DNA from: Pseudodesulfovibrio nedwellii
Lineage (GTDB): Bacteria > Desulfobacterota > Desulfovibrionia > Desulfovibrionales > Desulfovibrionaceae
Reading direction: 5' to 3'
Length of the DNA: 64,000 bases
Assembly: GCF_027923765.1 (NCBI RefSeq)
Contig: NZ_AP026709.1
Location: 3,337,501-3,401,500 of the forward strand
Part shown: positions 24,478-32,470 of the stretch, in pieces
Layout of the letters: each line of letters starts with the position of its first letter
How positions within the stretch are numbered: position 1 is the stretch's first letter
The notes under the pieces: model-generated
Database searches by the model: none
The model's input: only the letters and a program-made list of their open reading frames with translations
Told to the model about the DNA's origin: nothing
Position numbers and translations under genes: made by a program

Positions 24478-24891
24478 TTAGGAATGCTGACGTATATATC
24501 TTTTATATATAATTCTGTTGGGCGTTTGAGATTCAGGATCACTAGAATTTCTTTCTCATCAGAAACTCTTAATAGTGTGTTTGTGCGGACGGGTAGCAAG
24601 AAAGAATATTTTGCTCGTAAGTCTATAGAATTGAAGATTTATATATCTATTTCGAGTAGAAGCAAGAAGATGCAGATAGTTGCGGCTTCTTTTTGATTAT
24701 TTTTACATTTTGAGACGGGATTTCAATTCCTACTATATACTACCTTTTCGGTATTAAATTATTGAAAATTAATGTGTTGACGTTATATTTTTTAATCGGC
24801 TATGCACTTCGCTACATTGAAAATGAATTTCATAATCAACGATTCGCTCGGGATTGAGAAGGCCGACGGAGAAAAGGAAAAGGAGGTCGTT

Positions 24892-25935
24892 TTGAAACGC
24901 CTTTTGGCAATTATGGCTGTTGTTACATGTTTGATTTTGGGTGAAGGAGCCTCTTTGGTGCACGCCGGACCTGTTATGGGCGGGGGGAGTGATTCCGAAG
25001 CAGCTTTGAAGGATCGGCCCGATACAAAACCTGTCAAATGCGTGGGCTTGATCAACATGTCAAACGGGATAGTTCTTCCTAAAGGGAAAGTGACCGCCAG
25101 CATCAAATATCGATACGTTCACAAAGATTCTTTGTATGACGGAAGCGAGGAAAAGCATGGAAATTACGGGGGTAAATACGATCGTGTAAATCAAGGGTTG
25201 CAGTTTACGGCCAAGGCTGGATTGTTCGAGGATTTTGAAGCCCGTGTCATGGTTCCGTTTTGGGATAAGGAACTTAAACGCAAGGCTGGCAATCCTCCAA
25301 CATCCACTGGGACCGATTCAGTAAGTGGTTTGGGTGATGTCGTGGTTATGGGGCGGTACGCACTCATGAGCCAGCGGAAGGGCGATTGGATGAGCGTGGC
25401 TTTAGGAGCGGGAATAAAATTGCCTACAGGTGACCCTGATCACGAGAATGACTTTCCGTTTTCCAATGCGCATAAATACATCGGCCCGGGTGGTCAGCTT
25501 GGTACCGGTTCCTGGGATCCAAAGATTGAATTAGGTGCTACCAAGTTTGTGGATCGTTCACGGTTTGACATGCATTTTATGTACACCATCCCCGGAGATG
25601 GAGCGCATGGTTCCCGCAAGGGCAAACAGTTCAAGTATAACTTTGGGTATGGGTATGCCCTGAATAAGTATTTCGACCTTGAACTCGAATTGAACGGTGT
25701 CGAGCAGGAACGTCATCGCTACGATAACGAAATCGCCAAATCAACCGGTGGGCATACCATCTATATTACCCCCGGTATTCATTGGAAGATGGCCGAAAAA
25801 TGCCATTTGTCATTGGGCGTTCCCGTAGTCGTCTACCGTGACCTTAATGGCTATTCAGCCGACCCTGATCGCAACAGCCGGTATGGGCTGGGTGAAGACT
25901 TTCAGGTTGTGACCCGTCTTGCTTTCAGCTTCTAA
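24892..25935 (+). CDS. Outer-membrane transporter-like beta-barrel protein
   Basis: A TTG start at 24892 lies five bases after AGGAGG, and the protein then has a clean signal peptide (MKRLLAIMAVVTCLILGEGASLVHAG); the longer in-frame start has no ribosome-binding site. The 347-residue product has alternating beta-strands and ends in aromatic FSF, as in outer-membrane barrels. It resembles the phenol-degradation MetA-like (PF13557) transporter group. With the binding protein next door it may let a metal or chelate through the outer membrane. Substrate unknown. Confidence 0.75.
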   Translation: MKRLLAIMAVVTCLILGEGASLVHAGPVMGGGSDSEAALKDRPDTKPVKCVGLINMSNGIVLPKGKVTASIKYRYVHKDSLYDGSEEKHGNYGGKYDRVNQGLQFTAKAGLFEDFEARVMVPFWDKELKRKAGNPPTSTGTDSVSGLGDVVVMGRYALMSQRKGDWMSVALGAGIKLPTGDPDHENDFPFSNAHKYIGPGGQLGTGSWDPKIELGATKFVDRSRFDMHFMYTIPGDGAHGSRKGKQFKYNFGYGYALNKYFDLELELNGVEQERHRYDNEIAKSTGGHTIYITPGIHWKMAEKCHLSLGVPVVVYRDLNGYSADPDRNSRYGLGEDFQVVTRLAFSF

Positions 25936-25951
25936 TTATTTGGAGATAAAA

Positions 25952-26914
25952 ATGAAAAAAATACGTTTGCTTTTGATTGTGACATGCCTGTCCTGCATGG
26001 CGATTCTCTTTGGACTGACCTGCGCCAATGCCACTCCGTACAAGGCACCGGAGAAGATCAAAGCCGTCATGGTCGGTGACAGGTTGGTGGATGTGGCCTT
26101 GAAGCTTGGTGTTGTCGCAGAAGGGATGGCTGTGCGAGCATCCATGTGGCCCAAAGCCGATGAGATCAAAATGGCTTCTCAGCTTTTGGGGTGCCCCAAC
26201 TATGTCACGGTCAAACATCCTGAGACCATTGCCAATTTCATGAAGGAGCGGGGCATTACTCGGCTCATCTTGGAAAAAAGCGTTAAGTTTTGTTTGTACA
26301 AGAAAAAAGTGAATCCTGTGAAAGTGGCTGAGTTGGTCAAGGATGTCCCCGGTATCACCATTGAGTATGTGGATTTCAGCAGTGGCGTCGTCCCTGCCAT
26401 CTCACAGATTGCCGAGTTGTTTGGTAAGCAGGAGCAGGGACATCAAGTGGCTGCCTCGTATGCAAAAGCCATGAAGAAGGTCGAAGCTTCTTTGACCAAG
26501 CAGAAAACCGGCAAACGAGTTCTCGTACTCAACGGCCATTATCTCGCATCGGGTAAAACCTTTATCCGCGTGGAAGCTCCTGGTGGTTATTCTGATCAGT
26601 ACATCCTGAATCCGCTTGGGTGCAAAAACGTGGCAGAAGCCATGATGACCGACACGATGAAGGTCAGCAAAGGTCATGTCTCTGGTGGGCGTTTGGGTTG
26701 GTTAGACAAGGTCAAACCTGACGTGATCGTTGCCACAGGTGACGGATTTGCCGTGCAACTGGCACTGCACAAGGCTTTGCAGAAGAATCCGGCTTTGGCT
26801 GATGTCCCGGCCATCAAAACCGGTTCGGTGTATTCGCTGCCTTTTTATGGTGATTCCAGCGTCCTTGAGTATCCGCAGATATTCAAGCAGTGGAGTGCCG
26901 CTTTAGGGCAGTAA
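25952..26914 (+). CDS. BtuF/FecB-like periplasmic binding protein
   Basis: The 320-residue protein has a signal peptide ending CANATP and the two-lobed cluster-8 fold of Fe3+-siderophore/cobalamin SBPs (KAVMVGDRLVDVALKLGV, KPDVIVATGDGFAVQLALHKAL, SVYSLPFYGDS). No permease or ATPase of its own follows; a terminator does. It may work with a transporter elsewhere or with the ZnuABC-type system upstream. It lies 16 bp after the outer-membrane gene. Confidence 0.8.
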   Translation: MKKIRLLLIVTCLSCMAILFGLTCANATPYKAPEKIKAVMVGDRLVDVALKLGVVAEGMAVRASMWPKADEIKMASQLLGCPNYVTVKHPETIANFMKERGITRLILEKSVKFCLYKKKVNPVKVAELVKDVPGITIEYVDFSSGVVPAISQIAELFGKQEQGHQVAASYAKAMKKVEASLTKQKTGKRVLVLNGHYLASGKTFIRVEAPGGYSDQYILNPLGCKNVAEAMMTDTMKVSKGHVSGGRLGWLDKVKPDVIVATGDGFAVQLALHKALQKNPALADVPAIKTGSVYSLPFYGDSSVLEYPQIFKQWSAALGQ

Positions 26915-26942
26915 CTTCAAAGACTCCTGACGACGATACTCA

Positions 26943-26978
26943 AGAGGGACTGCATGTAGTGGCAGTCCCTCTTTTTTC
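26943..26978. terminator. Terminator between SBP gene and hydF
   Basis: AGAGGGACTGC pairs perfectly with GCAGTCCCTCT over an 8-nt loop, followed by TTTTTT. It ends the rightward metal locus; the leftward hydF stop lies just beyond. Confidence 0.88.
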
Positions 26979-26994
26979 TCGTTTGAAAGAGAAT

Positions 26995-28197
26995 TTATAG
27001 TGCAAATGGCGTGAGAATCCTCTCAAGTACTCCCTGTACTTTGGAGATGGCTACGCCGTAGTTGGTCACTGGAACTCCACGGCGCGAACATTCATTCATG
27101 CGGCGTAACATCTCGGTTCGGTTCAACATGCAGGCACCGCAGTGGATGGCGAGTTTGAATCGTTCCAAATCTTCAGGGAAGTCGTGGCCTGAATAGGTCT
27201 CGAAGTTCAGGTTTTTCCCTGTGTATTGTGTGACCCAGTGCGGAATTTTGATCCGGCCTATGTCATCTTCCACCGGATGATGGGAACAGGCTTCGCCGAT
27301 GAGTATTGTGTCACCTTCACTCAGGGTATCAATGGCTTTCGCGCCATGCACAAGTGTTGGAAGGTCTCCTTTGTAACGGGCGAACAGGGTCGAAAAAGTG
27401 GTCAATGGGACATCGGTCGGGACGACTTTGGCCACATTGTGTACGACTTGAGAATCCGTGATAACCAGTGCGGGCTTGTGGTTCAGGCCGGACAAAGCCT
27501 CTTCGAGTTCTGATTCCTTGGTGGTTAACGCCAAAGCGTCACCGTCTAGGATCTCTCGCAAGATTTGCACCTGAGGCAGGATGAGCCGTCCTTTGGGAGC
27601 GGAAAGGTCTATCGGCACGACGCAGACGACCCATTCCCCTTTTTTGAAGAGGTCGCCAGCCAGTACCGGGTCACGCTTCATTTCCGGCGGTGCGATGTCG
27701 ATGATCGCCTGTTTTATTTCGTCGATATTTGTTTCGTCTTTGGCCGAGGTGGTCAGGAACCGAAATCCCTTTTTTTGACAGTATGCGCGGTCTTCGGCTG
27801 ATGGTTCCCTGATGTCACTTTTGTTGAAAGCGATGATGAATGGGATGTCCAGTTCGATGATGTCTTCGATTATTTTCAGTTCATGTGGCGTGAGCCCTGC
27901 CTCGCCGACAACGACTATTGCCACATCCGAACGCCAGAGGACTTTTCGTGTTGCCTTGATTCGCAACTCCCCAAGTTCGCCAGAGTCATCGAGTCCGGCT
28001 GTGTCGTAGAATGTGACAGGGCCGAGCGGAAGCAATTCGTAATGCTTGGCAACCGGGTCCGTTGTCGTCCCCGGCATATCCGAGACAATGGCTATTTTTT
28101 GATCCGTTATGGCGTTAACCAGTGATGACTTGCCTGCATTCCTTTGTCCGGCGAGGGTTATGACCAGTCGTATTCCGCGGGGTGCTTTGTTGGACAT
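26995..28197 (-). CDS. hydF: HydF, [FeFe]-hydrogenase H-cluster maturation GTPase/scaffold
   Basis: From MSNKAPRG (AAGGAG upstream) the protein is 400 residues. It has a GTPase domain with P-loop GQRNAGKSS, DTAGLDD and NKSD, a dimerisation region, and the C-terminal FeS ligands CSHH and HCGACMLN, in the CxH...HCxxC pattern of HydF. It carries the 2Fe precursor and delivers it to apo-HydA. Its start lies 83 bp inside the hydE coding region, an unusually long overlap. Confidence 0.95.
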   Translation of the reverse strand: MSNKAPRGIRLVITLAGQRNAGKSSLVNAITDQKIAIVSDMPGTTTDPVAKHYELLPLGPVTFYDTAGLDDSGELGELRIKATRKVLWRSDVAIVVVGEAGLTPHELKIIEDIIELDIPFIIAFNKSDIREPSAEDRAYCQKKGFRFLTTSAKDETNIDEIKQAIIDIAPPEMKRDPVLAGDLFKKGEWVVCVVPIDLSAPKGRLILPQVQILREILDGDALALTTKESELEEALSGLNHKPALVITDSQVVHNVAKVVPTDVPLTTFSTLFARYKGDLPTLVHGAKAIDTLSEGDTILIGEACSHHPVEDDIGRIKIPHWVTQYTGKNLNFETYSGHDFPEDLERFKLAIHCGACMLNRTEMLRRMNECSRRGVPVTNYGVAISKVQGVLERILTPFAL

Positions 28198-29194
28198 TGT
28201 TTCTCCTTGGAGAGAATCCTTTGGATGATGACGGCACAAGGCCGAGGGAGCGGATCATGCTTTTGGCATGTGTCAGAGAATCCGTGATATCAATGTTCGA
28301 TGCGTTTTTTCCGGGATAGATGGTGTAATCTGCGCGATGGTCCTCCGGGGTCATGGAGGGCATGATGACATTGCATCCACGAGTCAGTGCAAGCCTTTGA
28401 GACTCTGGTTCCAAAGCGCTCAAAGCGGATGTAGCCGGGATGTTGGCGTGTGGATTGAGGATACGTAAGATGGCCGTCACCCTGTGTGATAACTCAATGC
28501 TGCCGGGTGCAACCTGTGCCAGTGGTGTTTGAGGATGCGGAATGAATGGGCCAACAGCGATCATGTCCAGGTCGAGGGCAGTGAGGAACAGAATGTCTTG
28601 GAGCGTGGAAATGAGGTTTGAGTCAGGGAGGTCGGTGATAACACCTGATCCAACTTCATAGCCGAGATGCCGGAGGGATTCGACTCTATGCAATCTTGAC
28701 GAAAACTCCTCGCCATCCCTGAGTCGTTTATAAAGACGTGGGTTGGTGGTCTCCAGTTTGAGCAGACAACGGTCTGCCCCACACTCGCGCCAGAATGCAT
28801 ATTCATCCACACCTCGGTCGCCTAATGAGAGCGTTACGGCCACGTCGTGCTGTGTTTTGATTTCCTTGATCAGCGTACCAATGGACTGTGTGGAATAGCT
28901 GAAATCATCGCCGGACTGGAGTACGATGGTCCCGGCTCCTTGAGAAACGGCCAGTGAAGCGGCGTTCAATATTGTCTCATTTCCCATCCGGTAACGGGTT
29001 ATTCCCTTATTGGGAGCACGTAGACCGCAATAGTGGCATTTCTTATTGCAGACGTTGGAAAATTCAATGATGGCACGAAGGTATATTCCGTTACCAAACT
29101 CCTGTGATTGAGTCGCGTTGGCGCGTCCAAAGAGTTCTTTGTCATTTGCGCCTGTGAGGTACGTGAGAATGTCGTGTTCTTTTAAGGTGTACAT
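28115..29194 (-). CDS. hydE: HydE, radical-SAM [FeFe]-hydrogenase maturase
   Basis: The 359-residue protein has the radical-SAM motif CNKKCHYC (Cys49, 53, 56), the SAM region QSGDDFSYS and GVITDLPDSNL. HydE acts on the cysteine-bound iron complex made by HydG. The start is taken at MYTLKEHD; no strong ribosome-binding site is visible, which fits coupling to the overlapping upstream 197-residue gene. The last ~32 residues are rich in Arg, Asn and Thr and are encoded within the hydF overlap, so the tail may be a recent read-through. Confidence 0.94.
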   Translation of the reverse strand: MYTLKEHDILTYLTGANDKELFGRANATQSQEFGNGIYLRAIIEFSNVCNKKCHYCGLRAPNKGITRYRMGNETILNAASLAVSQGAGTIVLQSGDDFSYSTQSIGTLIKEIKTQHDVAVTLSLGDRGVDEYAFWRECGADRCLLKLETTNPRLYKRLRDGEEFSSRLHRVESLRHLGYEVGSGVITDLPDSNLISTLQDILFLTALDLDMIAVGPFIPHPQTPLAQVAPGSIELSHRVTAILRILNPHANIPATSALSALEPESQRLALTRGCNVIMPSMTPEDHRADYTIYPGKNASNIDITDSLTHAKSMIRSLGLVPSSSKGFSPRRNNVQQSTPRNTTGHNPRRTKECRQVITG

Positions 29195-29775
29195 CGTGTC
29201 CGTGGGGTAAGGGTTGTATTCATTGCTCGGACACATTCGTTGATGAGTCGAAACGAGGCGATTTCTTTATTTGTGGCATTGGTCGGAGCCTTGCCTGTTT
29301 GGGTCCATTCCATCAGCTTTTCGACGTCCGTATTGATTTTACCCCAGAAGCCATGGGGCGCGTGTTCTCCAGCATGCGCGTATTGACCGAATACGATCGT
29401 GTTGTCGGCAACGATTATGGGAAGACAGGGCAGTCTGCGGGCTGGGTGGAGATGGATTTTGTCAGGATGTTGTGCAGCCAGTTTTGTCAGGAATTGGTGC
29501 GATGATGCGATTTCATCGGTAATTCCTTGAATGGATATGCCGAATCTGAGTGCCTTGAGAAAGGAGAATGTCCATTTTGAACCGTGCTCTGGATCAATGG
29601 TGATGATATCCAATCGTTTAAATTCCGGTTTACGGATGGCTGTCTTGAGGCCGTTGCGATGGGCTTTTGACTTTGCAAACGCGCCATATACGGCTGCATG
29701 GAGGATGATTCTCCTTTTTGCAGCAGCAAACAGTCCCGGCGTGTTCAATGCGTCGATTCCTGCGACGATTTCCAT
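29182..29775 (-). CDS. Unknown 197-residue protein inside the hyd maturation operon
   Basis: A GAGGTGA site precedes the ATG at 29775, and the stop overlaps the hydE start, so the gene is real and coupled. The protein starts MEIVAGIDALNTPGLFAAAKRR and has two halves, the second with LPIIVADNTIVFGQYAHAGEHAPHGFWGKI. That pattern faintly recalls the second half of phospholipase-D-like nucleophile-free domains, but no HxK motif is present. No signal peptide is seen. Position between hydG and hydE suggests an accessory role in hydrogenase assembly; I do not recognise a characterised family. Confidence 0.65.
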   Translation of the reverse strand: MEIVAGIDALNTPGLFAAAKRRIILHAAVYGAFAKSKAHRNGLKTAIRKPEFKRLDIITIDPEHGSKWTFSFLKALRFGISIQGITDEIASSHQFLTKLAAQHPDKIHLHPARRLPCLPIIVADNTIVFGQYAHAGEHAPHGFWGKINTDVEKLMEWTQTGKAPTNATNKEIASFRLINECVRAMNTTLTPRTRCTP

Positions 29776-30008
29776 TTCTTTTTCACCTCACGGTATGCGT
29801 TCGGTTGGCAATGACCTCGTCATTGAAAATTCCGAACTCGACCTCCATGGATGCTCTTGCGAAAGCGGCCCTCAAAAAGGGAAGGTGTGTGCCGCTTGCA
29901 TCCTGCAGATGCAGTGATAGGCGCTGGCTATTTTTTTTGTTCGCCGATCACATCGCGTTTGCTTTGCATGGAGGAAGAGTCCGGGGTCTTCATCAATCGT
30001 TGTCTTAG

Positions 30009-31433
30009 TTAGAGATACAAGTCTCTTTCACCTGCTTCGATACGAGTGAGCCTGTCCGTAAGTACTTTTTTCTGTTTGAGATCAGCGTATCCTTCAATTT
30101 CACGGGCAATGAGAGCTTCTCCCGCTTTTTTGGTCTCTTCGGAAGCGTAATCCATAAGGTATTCTTTGAAGGTGAGTATCCCGTTCGGCAGACAGAAGTT
30201 CTGGATGAAACCTGTTTTTGCCAGTTCCATGAAATGCTCACCTGTGCGGCCCAGGCGATAACAGGCTGTACACCAGGACGGGACATAGTCGTGTTCACCT
30301 GCGATGGAACGGATGACTTCATCCAGACTGCGACTGTCACCAACACAGAATTGCTGGACGCCGGGTCTGTCATATTCCGGGTCGCTGTATGCGCCGGGGT
30401 AGGTGCGGGAACCTGCGGAAATCTGAGAAACACCCATTTGCAAGAGTTCGGCTCGGAATTCGGCAGTTTCGCGGGTGGTCAGTATCAGGCCGGTATACGG
30501 GACGGCTATGCGAAGGACGGCCACGATTTTCTTGAATTCATGGTCAGTGGTCGGATACGGCGGGTTGTAGGACATATCCGATCCAAGGGCTGGCTCTAGT
30601 CTAGGGAAGGAGATAGTGTGAGGCCCGACTCCCCAATCCCTTTCAAGCTGAAGGGCATGATGGAGAAGTCCCAGAACTTCGTACGTGGTGTCATACAGTC
30701 CGAAAAGCGCACCCATACCGACATCGTCAATACCGGCCTCCTGAGCGCGGTGCATGGCGTGCAATCTCCACAGATAGTCCGTCTTGCGACCTGCCATGTG
30801 GACCTTTTCATATGTTGGTACGTGGTATGTTTCTTGAAAACACTGGTAGGTGCCAATACCGACTTCATGCAGCGTTTTGAAGCCTTCAACATCCAGCGGC
30901 GCACAGTTGATATTGACCCGGCGGATTTCACCGCTTTTTGCCGAGGTCACGGAGTAAACGTCGCGAACAGTCTGGGCAATCCACTCGGCATTGTATTTGG
31001 GGTGCTCGCCGTACACGAGTAACAGGCGTTTGTGCCCTTGATCTTCCAGAACTGTCACTTCCTCATGGATTGCTTCGGGTGTAAGTGTCCTGCGCTCCAG
31101 ATCCTTGTTAGTGGCCTTGAAACCACAATATGCGCACTGATTGACACATTCATTCGAAATGTACAGAGGGGCGAAAAGCACCAGTCGGTTACCATAAATG
31201 CCCTTTTTAATTGTCATGGCGGTTTGGAAAATTTCCTCATCCAGTTCTTTGTTCGTGTTCTTTAACAAAACAGCGGCTTCAAACGGGGTGAGTCCTTTGC
31301 GCTCCAACCCTTTGGCAAGAATATCCCGGACCAGTCCCGGATCGGGGTTTTCCGCTTTTTCCATTTCGGAACGGATAACGGTATCGTCGATAAAATTTTC
31401 CAAACCGGTGCCTAACGTACTGTCCTGTTTCAT
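30009..31433 (-). CDS. hydG: HydG, radical-SAM tyrosine lyase for H-cluster CO/CN synthesis
   Basis: The 474-residue protein has the radical-SAM motif CVNQCAYC (Cys96, 100, 103), HydG/ThiH-like core, and the C-terminal cluster motif CTACYRLGRTG...CLPN that binds the auxiliary cluster. HydG cleaves tyrosine to make CO and cyanide on a synthon iron. The normal family length is about 470. It follows the TM1266-like gene by 17 bp and is preceded by a structured leader RNA, so maturation may be controlled at the RNA level. 233 bp without a gene separate it from the next one. Confidence 0.96.
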   Translation of the reverse strand: MKQDSTLGTGLENFIDDTVIRSEMEKAENPDPGLVRDILAKGLERKGLTPFEAAVLLKNTNKELDEEIFQTAMTIKKGIYGNRLVLFAPLYISNECVNQCAYCGFKATNKDLERRTLTPEAIHEEVTVLEDQGHKRLLLVYGEHPKYNAEWIAQTVRDVYSVTSAKSGEIRRVNINCAPLDVEGFKTLHEVGIGTYQCFQETYHVPTYEKVHMAGRKTDYLWRLHAMHRAQEAGIDDVGMGALFGLYDTTYEVLGLLHHALQLERDWGVGPHTISFPRLEPALGSDMSYNPPYPTTDHEFKKIVAVLRIAVPYTGLILTTRETAEFRAELLQMGVSQISAGSRTYPGAYSDPEYDRPGVQQFCVGDSRSLDEVIRSIAGEHDYVPSWCTACYRLGRTGEHFMELAKTGFIQNFCLPNGILTFKEYLMDYASEETKKAGEALIAREIEGYADLKQKKVLTDRLTRIEAGERDLYL

Positions 31434-31450
31434 GGCCCTTACTCCCTTGG

Positions 31451-31693
31451 TTATACCAATAGTGATTTGACTTGAACGCCATCGAGCATGCCGAGTTTGC
31501 CCGTCAGGGCTCCAACTTCGTCGGTGGTCGCTTCAATGATCAGATCGATGATGTTCACGCCTCTGTCTTTGAAAGGCAGGCCCATGCGTCCAACGATAAT
31601 TTCTCCATGGTCGCTGAGTATATCGTTTACCGCTGGGGCTGCTTTGAACCTGTCTTTGATGATGATGCCGATAATTCCCAATCGCTTTTCCAT
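31451..31693 (-). CDS. TM1266-type iron-only hydrogenase system regulator
   Basis: From MEKRLGIIGIII, preceded by AAGGAA, the protein is 80 residues. It has the ferredoxin-like ACT/NikR-like fold pattern (GIIGIIIKDRFKAAPAVNDILSDHGEIIVGRMGLPF...GVNIIDLIIEA) of the TM1266 family, which is encoded with hydE/F/G in many anaerobes. The family is proposed to regulate the hydrogenase system, but its mechanism is not known. It starts the leftward maturation operon. Confidence 0.85.
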   Translation of the reverse strand: MEKRLGIIGIIIKDRFKAAPAVNDILSDHGEIIVGRMGLPFKDRGVNIIDLIIEATTDEVGALTGKLGMLDGVQVKSLLV

Positions 31694-31730
31694 ACGAATT
31701 CCTTTTTCGGTCATTGATCTCACAGTGCAG

Positions 31731-31874
31731 GAGAAAGCCCGGCTTAGCACTTCCGGGCGATCTGCAGACGGGGGATAGGGGGGAGCTTTAAGACGTCGGT
31801 CTGCTTGTGGAAAGCGGGTAGAGTCTCGATGGCTCCACCCTGTGGTTCAGGCTAACCCTTACCGCAGGCAGATT
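31731..31874 (-). ncRNA. Candidate riboswitch-like leader upstream of the hyd maturation operon
   Basis: Read on the minus strand, ATCTGC (31868-31873) can close a ~115-nt domain with GCAGAT (31760-31765). Inside are hairpins GGTT/AACC (31844-31857), an 8-bp stem GGGTGGAG/CTCTACCC (31816-31840) and GCAGAC/GTCTGC (31764-31804). The last one shares bases with the closing stem, so they exclude each other. A terminator-like GCCCGG/CCGGGC hairpin followed by TTTCTC lies at 31731-31758, 38 bp before the regulator gene. It does not match TPP, SAM, cobalamin or fluoride aptamers by eye. Function is inferred. Confidence 0.5.
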
Positions 31875-32118
31875 TTCTCCGATTGGAGGTGTTCTGGAAA
31901 GAAGTGATAAGAGAAAAAAGGACACGAATCAAGAAAAAGTTGCACTTAGTGTATAACTTTTTTAAAATAGTATTACGAAATTTAGACAAAAAGAATGCCC
32001 AAGGAAAGGGACTGTTCTCAAGAGAGGCGTCAAATGGTGTGGGAAAAAAAGATGAGAAAAAGAAGCGTGTGCCCTTGGATCAGAGATATCCTAGCCGCAG
32101 GTTAACGCTGTTGGCGTT
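31875..32118. other. Intergenic region between hyd maturation leader and hydB
   Basis: I see no credible gene. The DNA is A-rich with Lys/Arg-rich but non-coding-looking frames. A small AACGC/GCGTT hairpin at 32104-32118 abuts the hydB stop and may be a weak terminator. The promoter for the leftward maturation operon should lie here. Confidence 0.4.
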
Positions 32119-32457
32119 TTAGAAGTTTAACTTGAAGCCTTTATCTTTGAGGATGGCAATCTTTGCGCTACGATCAATATAATGCGTGTGCAGTAGGTGG
32201 TGGGACATGTGTCCACACGGGCCTTCGTGCAGGAAGCCGTCTTTCTTGTCGTAGATTTTCTTGATCATGGGATTGTCCTGAGACTTCCTGATCGCGTAAA
32301 TCTTGGAGTTGGCGTCAGCATCATATACGGATTTTTGGCGCAGTCCTACGAAACTCATGGAGCTAGCTACAGCTTCTTTTGTGATGTTCATCCCAAGTAC
32401 GGCGTATCCGGTCATGATACCGCAGGCTTTGATGAAACCGCGTCTGTTCATTATCAT
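32119..32457 (-). CDS. hydB: Periplasmic [FeFe] hydrogenase small subunit
   Basis: The 112-residue protein starts with a Tat signal (NRRGFIKACGIMTGYAVLG). It then has the small-subunit belt sequence with SKIYAIRKSQDNPMIKKIY, LHEGPCGHMSHHLLHTHY. The folded HydAB pair is exported through the Tat system using this signal; HydA has none. The gene lies 13 bp after hydA. In sulfate reducers the enzyme oxidises periplasmic H2 and feeds electrons to cytochrome c3. Confidence 0.94.
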   Translation of the reverse strand: MIMNRRGFIKACGIMTGYAVLGMNITKEAVASSMSFVGLRQKSVYDADANSKIYAIRKSQDNPMIKKIYDKKDGFLHEGPCGHMSHHLLHTHYIDRSAKIAILKDKGFKLNF

Positions 32458-32470
32458 ATCTTGTTTCTCC

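Noticed and set aside
24406-24696. 96-codon frame after the third DUF4198 gene
   Set aside because: It begins inside the hairpin and has no initiation signal or protein-like pattern.
29795-29917. Short rightward Cys-rich reading frame ending LHGCSCESGPQKGKVCAACILQMQ
   Set aside because: It lies antisense to the hyd operon in the hydG-197-residue gap, has no ribosome-binding site and no promoter, and is probably chance.
31883-32122. Lys/Arg-rich rightward reading frame of 79 codons
   Set aside because: No ribosome-binding site, biased composition from A-rich DNA, and it overlaps the hydB stop.
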